Shown here piece by piece: positions 28,777-37,814 of a stretch of DNA of 64,000 nucleotides. A program made the position numbers and the translations under genes. Each line of letters opens with the position of its first letter. The stretch's first letter is position 1. The notes below the pieces were generated by a model that was given only the letters and a program-made list of their open reading frames with translations, made no database searches and was not told where the DNA came from. This stretch comes from Methylomonas montana (GTDB lineage: Bacteria > Pseudomonadota > Gammaproteobacteria > Methylococcales > Methylomonadaceae), in the NCBI RefSeq assembly GCF_030490285.1, contig NZ_CP129884.1, forward strand, positions 558,001 to 622,000. The letters run 5' to 3'.

Positions 28777-29522
28777 TGGATATTCTCAGTATTTTGGGTG
28801 TGTTAATAGGCTTTGCCGCGATTATTGGCGGTAATTTGCTGGGCGGCGGCGAGCTAGGGGCCCTGGTCAATTTCCATGCCTTTATTATTGTGGTGGGGGG
28901 GACACTGGGTGCGACCTTGCTGCAATTCCCGCCTAAGGTGTTCTTGCGCGGCCTACGCATTTTGAGTTGGATTTTCGTGCCGGAAAATTTACAGCTGAAA
29001 AAGCAAATCGAAAAAATCGTGCGTTGGAGTACCTTGGCCAGAAAAGAAGGTCTGTTGGGGCTGGAAACGGTGATCGAAACCGAAAAAGACAGCTTTGCCA
29101 GAAAAGGCTTGCAACTGTTGGTCGACGGCAATGAGCCGGAAGTGATTCGCGATTGCCTTGAGGTTGAGTTAATCACCAAGGAACATTTGGATACACAGGC
29201 TGCCAGGGTTTTCGAAGCGATGGGCGGTTATGCGCCGACTATCGGCATTATCGGCGCGGTGATCGGTTTAATCCATGTGATGCAGAACCTGGCCAAGCCG
29301 GAGCTGTTGGGTAACGGCATTGCCACGGCGTTCGTAGCCACTATTTACGGTGTTGGTTTGGCAAATTTATTGTTCATTCCGATAGCCAACAAGCTTAAAA
29401 GCTTGATTTTCGAAGCATCGCAAGCCAGGGAAATGGTAATAGAAGGTATTTCTTCGATAGCGGAGGGCGAGAACCCTCGCAATATTGAGTTGAAATTGTC
29501 CGGCTTTTTATTGGAAAAGTGA
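28776..29522 (+). CDS. motC: Flagellar motor stator protein MotC (MotA family)
   Basis: Stator subunit with about four membrane helices; converts ion flow into torque with MotD. 248 residues from ATG 28776 (a TTG one codon earlier is also open). Family segments: LGVLIGFAAIIGGNLLGG, VVGGTLGATLLQFP, and the conserved helices AMGGYAPTIGIIGAVIGLIH and ATAFVATIYGVGLANLLFIP. The position after cheB and before motD is the Pseudomonas motCD arrangement. Confidence 0.94.
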   Translation: MDILSILGVLIGFAAIIGGNLLGGGELGALVNFHAFIIVVGGTLGATLLQFPPKVFLRGLRILSWIFVPENLQLKKQIEKIVRWSTLARKEGLLGLETVIETEKDSFARKGLQLLVDGNEPEVIRDCLEVELITKEHLDTQAARVFEAMGGYAPTIGIIGAVIGLIHVMQNLAKPELLGNGIATAFVATIYGVGLANLLFIPIANKLKSLIFEASQAREMVIEGISSIAEGENPRNIELKLSGFLLEK

Positions 29523-29532
29523 GGGAAACCTT

Positions 29533-30414
29533 ATGAGCCGGCGTAGACGTAGGCCGTTGCAACAGGCCGATAACCATGATCGCTGGATGGTGTCCTACGC
29601 GGATTTTGTGACCTTGCTGTTTGCATTTTTTGTAGTGATGTATTCGATTTCATCGGTCAATCAAGGTAAATACGAAACGTTCTCCGAGTCCTTGGACCAA
29701 GCCTTGTTTCATAACGAGAAAATTCAGAAAGAAGCCGATCCGATCCAGATCGGCACGATTCCCACCACGATCCAACCGATTGAATTGCCGAATCTGCTGA
29801 CAGCTGAGGAGCGCGAACTAAGTGAAGAGATCATGCAGGAAAAACGCCGGCTAGATGAAGTGTCACAGGAGTTTCAGCGAGCCTTACAGCCTTTTGTGGA
29901 AAGCCAGTTGGTGGGTATCAAAAAGCACGATTTCTGGGTGGAACTGGAAATGAATAGCGAGTTACTGTTTGCCAGCGGTAAGGCCGAGCTGTCCAGCAAG
30001 GCGGTGCCGGTGTTGCAGAAAGTGGCCGAGGCCGTGCGCGATGTGCCCAATGTGATCAATGTCGAGGGATATACCGACAACGTGCCGATTTCCACCGGTT
30101 TTTATCCGTCCAACTGGGATTTGTCGTCGGCGCGGGCTACCAGTGTGGTGAAGGAATTAGTGAAAAACAACATTCCGCCGACTCGATTATCGGCGGTGGG
30201 CTATGGAGAATTTCATCCGATTGCCGATAACAAAGACGAAGCGGGGCGTTTTAAAAATCGGCGGGTGGTGTTGGTGTTGATGTCGCAAGCCTTTGCCCGT
30301 TACGGTATGAGCGACGACGAGCGTGCGAAGGTACTTAATTTGGCGCCGTCGTCGCCAAATTCGCCACCCGAACCCTCAGTTGAAAAAGCCCCGGCAACGC
30401 CGGCTCAGTTATGA
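29533..30414 (+). CDS. motD: Flagellar motor stator protein MotD (MotB family)
   Basis: Peptidoglycan-anchoring stator subunit. 293 residues: basic N-terminus (MSRRRRRP), a single membrane helix with the ion-carrying aspartate in WMVSYADFVTLLFAFFVVMY, a coiled region, the OmpA-like domain (INVEGYTDNVPISTGFYPSN, LSSARATSVVKEL, AGRFKNRRVVLVLM) and a Pro-rich tail. ATGA overlap with the following ParA-type gene. Confidence 0.95.
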   Translation: MSRRRRRPLQQADNHDRWMVSYADFVTLLFAFFVVMYSISSVNQGKYETFSESLDQALFHNEKIQKEADPIQIGTIPTTIQPIELPNLLTAEERELSEEIMQEKRRLDEVSQEFQRALQPFVESQLVGIKKHDFWVELEMNSELLFASGKAELSSKAVPVLQKVAEAVRDVPNVINVEGYTDNVPISTGFYPSNWDLSSARATSVVKELVKNNIPPTRLSAVGYGEFHPIADNKDEAGRFKNRRVVLVLMSQAFARYGMSDDERAKVLNLAPSSPNSPPEPSVEKAPATPAQL

Positions 30415-31214
30415 AAATATGGTCAGTTTCCAATCAAAAAGGCGGTGTTGGCAAAACTACTTCCGTGGTTACCTTGGGTGGCTTGCTGTCTTCCTGGGGT
30501 TTCCGGGTTTTGCTGGTCGATTTGGATCCACATGGTTCGCTGACCAGCTACTTCAAAATGAACCCGGACGAGATCGAATTCGGCGTTTACAATTTGTTTC
30601 TGGATGCCAGCGAGAAAAAGAAAAACGTCGATCCAGCGGCGTATATCGTCAAGACCGAATTCGACGGTATCCACGTTTTACCGGCATCGACGGCCATCGC
30701 CACCTTGGATAGGCAGGTCGCGGCTATCGGCGGCATGGGCCTGGTGGTCGCTACTGCGCTGAATAAGGTGGCCGATCAATACGACTACGTGATTATCGAT
30801 AGTCCGCCCATGTTGGGGGTGTTGATGATCAATGCCTTGGCGGCTTGCGACCATTTGGTGATTCCGGTACTGGCCGAGTTTCTGGCCCTAAAAGGCTTGG
30901 ACAGAATGGTGCACACGATTCGGATGGTGTTTCATTCCCGAAAAACCCCGCCCAAGTTCACTATCGTGCCGACCATGTTCGATAAACGCACCAAGGCTGC
31001 TCGCGATAGCTTGACTGCCTTGTATCAGCAATATCCGGAGAATGTTTGGCGTTCGGTGATTCCGGTGGATACTAAGGTCAGGGATGCGAGCCAGGCCGGC
31101 GCACCGTTATCGCTATACGATAAAGGCGCGCGAGCGGCCGAAGCTTATACCGAATTGTTGGAACTGTTATTGCTTGATAAGAGCCGAGACAAAAAATTGG
31201 CACCGCATATATGA
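30411..31214 (+). CDS. parC: ParA-family ATPase, ParC-like (polar chemotaxis array positioning)
   Basis: 267-residue Walker-type ATPase with KGGVGKTTSVVTLGGLL at the start, DLDPHGSLTSYF (Walker A') and DYVIIDSPPMLGVLMINAL. In Vibrio and Pseudomonas the gene at this place in the motCD-cheW block encodes ParC, which recruits chemotaxis proteins to the old pole through ParP. Overlaps both neighbours by 4 bases. The assignment to ParC rests on synteny plus the family. Confidence 0.88.
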   Translation: MKIWSVSNQKGGVGKTTSVVTLGGLLSSWGFRVLLVDLDPHGSLTSYFKMNPDEIEFGVYNLFLDASEKKKNVDPAAYIVKTEFDGIHVLPASTAIATLDRQVAAIGGMGLVVATALNKVADQYDYVIIDSPPMLGVLMINALAACDHLVIPVLAEFLALKGLDRMVHTIRMVFHSRKTPPKFTIVPTMFDKRTKAARDSLTALYQQYPENVWRSVIPVDTKVRDASQAGAPLSLYDKGARAAEAYTELLELLLLDKSRDKKLAPHI

Positions 31215-31939
31215 ATCAGGCAAAACCGCCCAGTATCGTTCATCAACAACTAGCACTCGATGTTTATTTACAGACCTTGTTGGATGAGGTTCCCGAGGCC
31301 GAAGACGATGCAGTTGCTGAAACAGTGGAGGCCGCACGGCTTGTCGCTCGTGAAGCGCTAAGTACCGCACCGGAGAGTGTGCCGGTAGTGGTGAGCAGTC
31401 CGGATGCGGCGGTCAAGACTTTAGTCCGCACCCGGCAAGCCAAGCTTGTCGAGCCGGAAAATCCGGTTAAACTACAGGCATTGTCGGTGATGCCTGATTG
31501 GGCGCAATACGAGTTTCAGGCTTTATTTTTCAAAGTCGATCAATTGATATTGGCAACGCCGCTGATCGAGTTGTCGAGAACCATCAAAATCGATCGCAAG
31601 CCCAGTAAAATTCCGGGGCAGCCGTCATGGTTCATGGGCTTGCTGGATGAGCACGATGACCGTATCGGCGTGCTCGATACCTGTCAGCTGATTTTCGGCA
31701 AGAACCGTAGCCAGCAACGTAATCAGGAAGACTACCCGTTCAAACGTATTTTAATTACGCAGGATAAAAAATGGGGTTTGGCTTGCGACGAAATTCTCTC
31801 CATCGGTAAAGTAAAGCCCGACGGTGTTAGATGGCGGACGGCCAGACAAAAAAAACCATGGTTGATCGGCACGATCATCGACGAGTTGACAGCGATTATC
31901 GATGTCAAACAGTTGGTGCCGCATCGAAAGAATAGTTAA
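31211..31939 (+). CDS. parP: CheW-domain protein, ParP-like array coupling protein
   Basis: 242 residues: an N-terminal acidic/proline region of about 100 residues with no recognisable domain, then a CheW-like domain (QALFFKVDQLILATPLIELS, PSWFMGLLDEHDDRIGVLDT, WGLACDEILSIGKVKPDGVR). ParP couples ParC to CheA and protects chemoreceptor arrays at the pole in Vibrio. The gene lies directly between parC and cheW, as there. It overlaps parC by 4 bases. Function is assigned by synteny. Confidence 0.85.
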   Translation: MNQAKPPSIVHQQLALDVYLQTLLDEVPEAEDDAVAETVEAARLVAREALSTAPESVPVVVSSPDAAVKTLVRTRQAKLVEPENPVKLQALSVMPDWAQYEFQALFFKVDQLILATPLIELSRTIKIDRKPSKIPGQPSWFMGLLDEHDDRIGVLDTCQLIFGKNRSQQRNQEDYPFKRILITQDKKWGLACDEILSIGKVKPDGVRWRTARQKKPWLIGTIIDELTAIIDVKQLVPHRKNS

Positions 31940-31960
31940 ACAGCATCCGGATAAAACAAA

Positions 31961-32434
31961 ATGAGCGAAGATAGAAAACAAAGCGACCCTATCATGCAAT
32001 GGGTAACTTTTTGTCTGGGCGACGAAAAGTACGGCATCAACGTCATGCAGGTACAAGAAGTGCTGCGCATCACCGAGATTGCGCCGGTTCCCGGTGCGCC
32101 TTCCTATGTATTGGGCATTATCAACTTGCGCGGTAATGTCGTGACCGTTATCGATACCCGCAACCGTTTCGGTTTGCCGTCCAAGGAAACCGACGATGCG
32201 TCTCGAGTCGTTATTATTGAGACCGACCGGCATATCATCGGTATTTTAGTGGATAGCGTCGCCGAAGTGGTGGAGATGCGTGCTTCGGAAATCGAAACCG
32301 CGCCGAATGTCGGTAATGAAGAAAGCTCTAAATATATCCAAGGTGTGACCAGTCGCGATAACCAATTGTTGATCCTGGTGGATTTGAACAAGTTTCTCAG
32401 CGACGACGAAAAGTCCGAACTGGATATGTTCTAA
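31961..32434 (+). CDS. cheW: Chemotaxis coupling protein CheW
   Basis: Adaptor joining receptors to CheA. 157 residues: QWVTFCLGDEKYGINVMQVQ at the start, PSYVLGIINLRGNVVTVIDT and IIGILVDSVAEVVEM, all typical of CheW. It is 21 bases after parP with its own ribosome site. A 53-codon gene follows after 24 bases. Confidence 0.97.
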   Translation: MSEDRKQSDPIMQWVTFCLGDEKYGINVMQVQEVLRITEIAPVPGAPSYVLGIINLRGNVVTVIDTRNRFGLPSKETDDASRVVIIETDRHIIGILVDSVAEVVEMRASEIETAPNVGNEESSKYIQGVTSRDNQLLILVDLNKFLSDDEKSELDMF

Positions 32435-32458
32435 AAATCCAGGCTTGCGAGGTGAGTG

Positions 32459-32620
32459 ATGATAGAGATCGAGCCGATAAGCCCCTACCCGCCTATCGTA
32501 ACGGTGCGCAAGGTCGAGCGTGACGAACATCAGAAACACCCGGCGCAAAAGAAACCGCAACCCAAGCCCGAACAGACTGAGACCAAGCAGCCTGCCGAGC
32601 ATATTGATGAAATAGTGTGA
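32459..32620 (+). CDS. Short Pro/Lys/Gln-rich protein (53 aa) between cheW and DUF2802 gene
   Basis: A 53-residue frame, missed by length cut-offs. It begins MIEIEPISPYPPIVTVRKVE and continues with a charged, proline- and glutamine-rich disordered part ending HIDEIV. A clear ribosome site (gaggtgag) precedes the ATG, and its stop codon TGA overlaps the next ATG by one base, so it looks translated and coupled. No membrane helix or known domain. The position after cheW suggests a small partner of the array or motor; that is inference. Confidence 0.7.
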   Translation: MIEIEPISPYPPIVTVRKVERDEHQKHPAQKKPQPKPEQTETKQPAEHIDEIV

Positions 32621-33042
32621 TGGCTGATTATTTGTTGCCGGTGTTGGCAGGCATCAACCTATTTGTCCTGGTGCTGTTAATCTGGTTATTGCGCGATCAC
32701 CAAAAACTGAAGCAAGAGCTGCAATTGCTGGAAGCGCAGATCCAGCGTAGCAACGAAGATGTCGCGGGCCTTTGCTCCGCGGCTGTGGCGGTCGACAGGC
32801 GTTTGGCGGCCAATGATTCACGCTTGAATAGCATCGCCGACCAAGTCAATACCCAACAGCAACCCGTCGCTACGATTATCCCCGTGGAGCCGGTGCAGGC
32901 CTCGGGTTACGAAGACGTGATTCAGAAAATTCGCCGCGGAATCGGCATTGATGAACTGGTCAGAGAGTGCGGTTTAACCCGTGACGAAGCCGTTTTGTTG
33001 ATGCGTCTGCATGGCGGTAGCCATCGCTCAGGTCTGGGTTAG
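32620..33042 (+). CDS. DUF2802-family protein, membrane-anchored
   Basis: 140 residues: an N-terminal membrane helix (about 4-23, LPVLAGINLFVLVLLIWLLR), a coiled coil (about 25-72), and a C-terminal helix-turn-helix-like end (YEDVIQKIRRGIGIDELVRE, CGLTRDEAVLLMRLHG) that is the mark of DUF2802. The family commonly closes the cheW end of flagellar/chemotaxis clusters in Pseudomonas relatives. The function is not established. It ends two bases from the convergent LPS gene. Confidence 0.8.
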   Translation: MADYLLPVLAGINLFVLVLLIWLLRDHQKLKQELQLLEAQIQRSNEDVAGLCSAAVAVDRRLAANDSRLNSIADQVNTQQQPVATIIPVEPVQASGYEDVIQKIRRGIGIDELVRECGLTRDEAVLLMRLHGGSHRSGLG

Positions 33043-33044
33043 CC

Positions 33045-33872
33045 TCAAACCGTCTTAAGATACTGGTCCACGCCCTGTTCGGCGCGAATCACAGTATTAT
33101 CTGCAACGCGCCGCAACAGACGTTGGTAATTTTCGTCGTGGCGGCTTCTGTCGTTATGGCGATGCCAAAGATGCAATACCGGCGCCGCAAACCGGCCTTC
33201 CTTGCGTTTGATGCCGTGATGGATCAAACGGATCACCAGGTCGGAATCCTCATAACCCCAACCTTCAAACGCCTCGTCGAAACCGTTCACCGTTAAGAAA
33301 TCGTTTTTCCAGGCCGCCAGATTGCAGGTCATGGCTTTTTGCCAGTTTCGGGGCTGCCCATATCGCCAACGGCCAGCCGGCAGATTCAGCAAAGGCAGTA
33401 AGCGGTTGATGCGGCGTTGTAGCCATTGCACCAGAAAAAATCCGAACGATTGCCGATGTAATGGCGTCTTTTGCTGCAACGTCTGCTGGGTATAGCTTTC
33501 GCTTAGTAGTATTCGGTTGCCGGGGACGAAATAACCGGTTTCGGCTAACTGCCGATGGCGGCGAATAAAATTTGGCAGAGCCACGCAGTCGCCGTCCATG
33601 AATAGCAGATAGTCGCCGCGACTGGCCGCAACCGCTTTATTGCGTACGGTGCCGGCTCGAAAACCCAAGTCTTCATGCCAGACGTGGCGGATTGGAATAG
33701 GGCTGGTCTCGGCAAATTCAGTCACTAGTTGTTGGGTCGAGGCTCCGGAACCATCGTCGGCGACGATGATTTCAAATTGGCGATCTTGTTGATCCAACAG
33801 GCTGAGCAGACAAGCTGCAAGTGCTTCCGGCCAGTTGTAGGTGGTGACGATGACCGAAATCACGCCGTTCAT
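33045..33872 (-). CDS. Family 2 glycosyltransferase
   Basis: 275 residues with a GT-A fold: ISVIVTTYNWPEALAACLLS at the start, IIVADDGSGAST, the nucleotide-sugar/metal motif LLFMDGDCVALP, and the C-terminal GT2/galactosyltransferase-like region FDEAFEGWGYEDSDLVIRL. This domain pairing occurs in LPS and capsule sugar transferases. Donor and acceptor cannot be read from sequence. Overlaps the upstream WaaE-like gene by 4 bases, so it belongs to the minus-strand LPS operon, as its last gene. Confidence 0.88.
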   Translation of the reverse strand: MNGVISVIVTTYNWPEALAACLLSLLDQQDRQFEIIVADDGSGASTQQLVTEFAETSPIPIRHVWHEDLGFRAGTVRNKAVAASRGDYLLFMDGDCVALPNFIRRHRQLAETGYFVPGNRILLSESYTQQTLQQKTPLHRQSFGFFLVQWLQRRINRLLPLLNLPAGRWRYGQPRNWQKAMTCNLAAWKNDFLTVNGFDEAFEGWGYEDSDLVIRLIHHGIKRKEGRFAAPVLHLWHRHNDRSRHDENYQRLLRRVADNTVIRAEQGVDQYLKTV

Positions 33873-34618
33873 TGCGGCTTTGTTTTACCGCACAGGGCGC
33901 GCAGTTTCAGATATTTGTAATAACTGCCTTCGGCGTTGGATATGGCCAGCATCAGGCCTTCGGAGCCGTCCAGGATAGCCGCCTTGATGAAATAGGTGCG
34001 GATGAAAGTCCATAAGCCTTTGCCGATCGCTAAACCCAAACTGGCATGCTGACCGTTATTGAAAAGCTTTTGGGCGCCAAGAGAGGAATAGCTGTTGATC
34101 TTGTGCAGAACTTCTGCGGGATCGACGAAGGCTTCGTGTAGCAGCGGGTTACGCAGTTGCTTGATTGCGCCGTTAACCACGATGCGTTCGTGAACCACAT
34201 CGCCGCTGAAATGGCCGGCGTCGCGGCGAAATAACCTCAAGACATAATCCGGCCACCAACCGGCGTGTTTGATTTGTCGGCCGCAATAGCTGGACAGCCT
34301 GGGGATTTCGAAGCCGTATACGTCTTGCGCTTGCATGGCTTGCTGTATTTCGTGTTTTAGCGCCGGACTGATTTCTTCGTCGGCATCCAGAGAAAGCACC
34401 CAATCGCCGTGAGCCTTATCCAAGGCCCTCTGTTTTTGCGGGCCGAAACCGGGCCAATCGGTTACGAACACCTGTTCGGTGAAGCGTTTGCAAATAGCAA
34501 CGGTGTCGTCGTTGCTGCCCGAGTCGAGTACGATGATTTCATCGGCCCAAGCTACCGATGCCAGGCAGCGGCCGATATGTTGAGCTTCGTTTTTAGTGAT
34601 GACGATAACGCTAAGCAT
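33869..34618 (-). CDS. Family 2 glycosyltransferase, WaaE/KdtX-like (LPS core)
   Basis: 249 residues. The start LSVIVITKNEAQHIGRCLAS and VAWADEIIVLDSGSNDDTV are characteristic of the WaaE/KdtX subgroup, which adds glucose to the inner core heptose. DxD-like motif LSLDADEEIS; further WPDYVLRLFRRDAGHFSGDV. Acts at the cytoplasmic face of the inner membrane. Overlaps the ligase gene by 8 bases. Confidence 0.88.
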   Translation of the reverse strand: MLSVIVITKNEAQHIGRCLASVAWADEIIVLDSGSNDDTVAICKRFTEQVFVTDWPGFGPQKQRALDKAHGDWVLSLDADEEISPALKHEIQQAMQAQDVYGFEIPRLSSYCGRQIKHAGWWPDYVLRLFRRDAGHFSGDVVHERIVVNGAIKQLRNPLLHEAFVDPAEVLHKINSYSSLGAQKLFNNGQHASLGLAIGKGLWTFIRTYFIKAAILDGSEGLMLAISNAEGSYYKYLKLRALCGKTKPQ

Positions 34619-35834
34619 CGGCTCGGATAGTCGTTGGGTCTGAGTGAGGTTGGCTTAGTAAGGCGCCGAGGAAAAATGCCAGTAAATAGCCCTCAGCGTA
34701 GGTTTTGAAGTGAGAGTTGAACAGGCTGGAGGCGCAGATCGCCACTAAAAAACTGGCGGCGATCGGGCCGTAGGGTTTGTTGTTCAGGCCTTGGCGTAGT
34801 GCCACATAAATATAGGCAAAGAACAGTAGCAAGCCGACCAGGCCGTTTTCCAGCCAGACAAATAGATATTGGTTGTGCGGGTCGCCGGTGCTGATGCCAT
34901 GCCAATCCTGGGCTTTGGCCGCGGCATGGGCGCTGTAGGTGGTTTTGAACGACGAGGTGCCATAGCCGAACCAAGGCCTTTCCTTGATGAGTTCCAGCGT
35001 ATTTTTATAAAACACCCGTCTCACGCCGGTCGAGCTATAGTCGGTACTGGTTTCATAACTGGCTTGTTCGTCCATGGCTAGTTTGATGCGTTGCTGCAGC
35101 GCGGTCGACGTTAGTCCAACCAGCACTAAAACTACGGCAACCAAGCCGATTGCATGCGGTAGCTTGCGGTAGCCATAGAGGGTTCCCACCGCAAAAACCG
35201 CCGCGATCGGCAGCGCAAAATAGCCGCTTCTGGCAGCGCTGACAAAGAAAATATTGAACAAAAACAGACCGATGCCGACCCATGCGGCGTATTTTTGCCG
35301 CTTGGTCAAAGGTTCGTGCAGCAGGAAAATGCAGCACAGCAACGCGGCGACAAAGGCCATGCTTTGGGTGGCGTGATTGGTCATGAAAATGCCGGCTTCG
35401 CGGCCACTCCTGACTTCCAGGTCGAAAGCCCAGAGCGGAATGGCAATGGTCGCGCCGACAGCCATAACGATGACATAGCCGTAAACAAAGCGTTTTTGCC
35501 AGGTTTTTAGCTGAAATAGGCCGAGCAGCAGAAATAGATAAAGCAATTTTTTCCAGCTCGATAAGGTCTGTAATTTGCTGGGCCAGTCGGTATCCGCGTA
35601 TAGCGCGCCAATGATCAGCCATCCCAAAAACAGCACAATCATTTTACCGAGCGGCTGCCGCCAGGATGCTGCCAAAGTTTGTAAGGCTTGGCCGGAAAGC
35701 AGCCAAAATATCGGTAGCGCCGCGCAGGCAATACCGGCGGCGCCGGTGGAAATAGGTGCGGCAATCGCGGCGAAGATGGCTAAATAGCGGCTGATAGCCA
35801 GCGACGATTCAGCAAATGTGGAATAAGCAAACAT
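34611..35834 (-). CDS. O-antigen ligase family protein (WaaL-like)
   Basis: 407 residues with about 11-12 hydrophobic segments. The Wzy_C-type periplasmic loop ends in the signature ISTGDPHNQYLFVWLENGLV with the key histidine, preceded by LELIKERPWFGYGTSSF. Such proteins join O-antigen to lipid A-core in the periplasm; a polymerase of the same superfamily is the alternative. Lying amid LPS core glycosyltransferases favours ligase. It overlaps the WaaE-like gene. Confidence 0.88.
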   Translation of the reverse strand: MFAYSTFAESSLAISRYLAIFAAIAAPISTGAAGIACAALPIFWLLSGQALQTLAASWRQPLGKMIVLFLGWLIIGALYADTDWPSKLQTLSSWKKLLYLFLLLGLFQLKTWQKRFVYGYVIVMAVGATIAIPLWAFDLEVRSGREAGIFMTNHATQSMAFVAALLCCIFLLHEPLTKRQKYAAWVGIGLFLFNIFFVSAARSGYFALPIAAVFAVGTLYGYRKLPHAIGLVAVVLVLVGLTSTALQQRIKLAMDEQASYETSTDYSSTGVRRVFYKNTLELIKERPWFGYGTSSFKTTYSAHAAAKAQDWHGISTGDPHNQYLFVWLENGLVGLLLFFAYIYVALRQGLNNKPYGPIAASFLVAICASSLFNSHFKTYAEGYLLAFFLGALLSQPHSDPTTIRADA

Positions 35835-35846
35835 CAGTGTCGGTCC

Positions 35847-36572
35847 TTAACGCCATAATTGGTAAATATACTTGCGCTTGAGTTTTTCCCAACGGAAAAA
35901 AATGGCTTTAAGCCAGGTTGGCGGATCGGCTTCCAGCGCGCTTTGGAATAAGCCGTTTTTACTGCCTTGTTCGATGACTGGATCTTCCAGCCAAAGGATT
36001 TGTATGCCTAGCTGCTTATCGATTTTTTCAAATTGATTGTCGATAGGCTCGTTGATCTTCTGGATCTTGATCCATTCCAGCCGCTTGCGCGCGGTATGAG
36101 CGTCGATGAGATAAGAGTCGGCGAAGCGGCCGCGATGGCCGGGATAAAGATATTGGCCGGGCTTGCGTTGACTTTTCGGCGTGAAAAAATTGCCGCCGGA
36201 GCCGATGTAGATGACTTTATCGCCTGGGAATTGCAGGCTTTGCTCCAGCGCGCGTTGCAAGCCAAGCTTTAGATCCTTACCGAACACCGCGTCGTCTTCA
36301 AGCACTAGCGATAAGCCCTGGCCCTGGTTAGCCGCAATTTTTTGCAGGGCGGCCACATGCTTGAGCGCGCAAGATTGCTGGGCGGCGGTGAGCGGGTTGT
36401 CGCCGAAATAATCGGCAATCACATCGTCGCTCAGGTCTTCAATATCCCAGTCGAAAATAAATTCCGCCGACAGCCCGAATTCGATCAGTTGTTGTTCCAT
36501 GAAGCTGCGGCGTTGGTCGAACTTTTTGACGTTCAACACCAAAATGCGATCTAGGGTAGGCGATGCCGTCAT
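35847..36572 (-). CDS. Family 25 glycosyltransferase (LPS biosynthesis)
   Basis: 241 residues. GT25 features: DRILVLNVKKFDQRRSFMEQ at the start, CALKHVAALQKIAANQGQGL, the acidic motif LSLVLEDDAVFG, and YIGSGGNFF. Related enzymes (LgtB/LpsA) add galactose or glucose to LPS. Substrate unknown. 12 bases separate it from the ligase gene. Confidence 0.9.
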   Translation of the reverse strand: MTASPTLDRILVLNVKKFDQRRSFMEQQLIEFGLSAEFIFDWDIEDLSDDVIADYFGDNPLTAAQQSCALKHVAALQKIAANQGQGLSLVLEDDAVFGKDLKLGLQRALEQSLQFPGDKVIYIGSGGNFFTPKSQRKPGQYLYPGHRGRFADSYLIDAHTARKRLEWIKIQKINEPIDNQFEKIDKQLGIQILWLEDPVIEQGSKNGLFQSALEADPPTWLKAIFFRWEKLKRKYIYQLWR

Positions 36573-36665
36573 AGGGATTGGTATAGCGCTTGGCGGTAAT
36601 GAAGAGCGGCGATTATCGATGGTTTTGCGAAAAATAACATCATTGCTGTGGCTGTTGTTCCGTAA

Positions 36666-37787
36666 TCAACGGCCAGTTTCGAGGCGTTGGTCGCTTAATG
36701 CCTTGGCAATAAGGGCGATTACCCGTTCGGCGGATAACTGATCGAGACAGGCGCTGTGGCTATCTCTGTGCCGGTCGCAGCCCTCCAGCTGGCAGGGAAC
36801 ACAGCCTGATTCCATTTGGCCTTGAATCAAACAAACATTATTGACTTGCCCAGAGCCACGCGAGGCAAACGGTGCTTGGTTATCGGCATAGCCGCAAGGC
36901 CACGGCGCCCATTTTTTCGGGTCGGTGGGGCCGAATAGCGCGAAGGTCAAGGTGCCGGTCGCAGCAGCCAGATGGGTGATGCCGGTATCCGGGCCGATGA
37001 ATAGCGTGGCGCCAGCGATCAAATCGGTCAACTGCGCCAGCGACAGTTGGCCGGCCAGATTAAGTGTATCGGTTGGAAACGGTTGCTGTAAATTTTGCAG
37101 GGCTTGTCGCTCGCCGCCGCTACCGGTCAGCACAATTTGATAGCCTTGTTGATTCAAGAATTCGACGAGTTGCCGCCAGCCATCGGCGTGCCACTGTTTG
37201 TAGCGCCATTGCGGCATAATATGCAACACCGCATAGGGCGTGGCTGGCGGCAAGGGTAACGGTGTCGAACTGCGTGGCGGCGTCAAGCGGTAGCAAGGCT
37301 CGATGTTTAGCAGTTCGCAGAAGCGCAAGTTTTCCAGCACGGCGTGATCGTAATTTGCACCGAATACCAGCCAGCTCGTCAAAAGTCGTTTTTTCCACCA
37401 AGCCTTGCCGGCATTGTCGGGCACGAAGCCGATGCTGGTTTTGCCTGCGGTGGCTGCGATCAAAGTAGGCCGGTCGCCGGCCTGGGTGGAAATTGCCAGA
37501 TCGTAACCGCGAAACAGGCTTAGCAGTAATTTAATGAATGCAAATGCGCCGGGTTTGCTCGGTATGGCGATCAAACGATGAACGTGCGGATTACCTTCCA
37601 GCATGCCGGCATTGCCGGTCGGCAACAATACGTCGATTTGCGCATCGGGATAAGCTTGTTTTAACGATCCGAGCAATGGTGTTACCAGCAGCGTGTCGCC
37701 CAGATAACGCAGGGTTATCACCAAAATGCGTTTAGGTTGTATATTGAGCTGTTTTGGATTGGGCATTGAGTGCGCCGTCTTCATCAT
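36666..37787 (-). CDS. Family 9 glycosyltransferase (LPS heptosyltransferase)
   Basis: 373 residues, GT-B fold of ADP-heptose:LPS heptosyltransferases: RILVITLRYLGDTLLVTPLL at the N-terminus, YAVLHIMPQWRYKQWHADGW, and the donor site LFIGPDTGITHLAAATGT. A cysteine-rich C-terminal part (GCVPCQLEGCDRH) is seen in WaaQ-like heptosyltransferases, so heptose transfer to the inner core is likely. First gene of the minus-strand LPS group, divergent from msbA with only 27 bases between them, so their promoters must overlap the coding ends. Confidence 0.9.
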   Translation of the reverse strand: MMKTAHSMPNPKQLNIQPKRILVITLRYLGDTLLVTPLLGSLKQAYPDAQIDVLLPTGNAGMLEGNPHVHRLIAIPSKPGAFAFIKLLLSLFRGYDLAISTQAGDRPTLIAATAGKTSIGFVPDNAGKAWWKKRLLTSWLVFGANYDHAVLENLRFCELLNIEPCYRLTPPRSSTPLPLPPATPYAVLHIMPQWRYKQWHADGWRQLVEFLNQQGYQIVLTGSGGERQALQNLQQPFPTDTLNLAGQLSLAQLTDLIAGATLFIGPDTGITHLAAATGTLTFALFGPTDPKKWAPWPCGYADNQAPFASRGSGQVNNVCLIQGQMESGCVPCQLEGCDRHRDSHSACLDQLSAERVIALIAKALSDQRLETGR

Positions 37788-37814
37788 AGCCGCACATTTT
37801 AAAGGTAAACAGTA

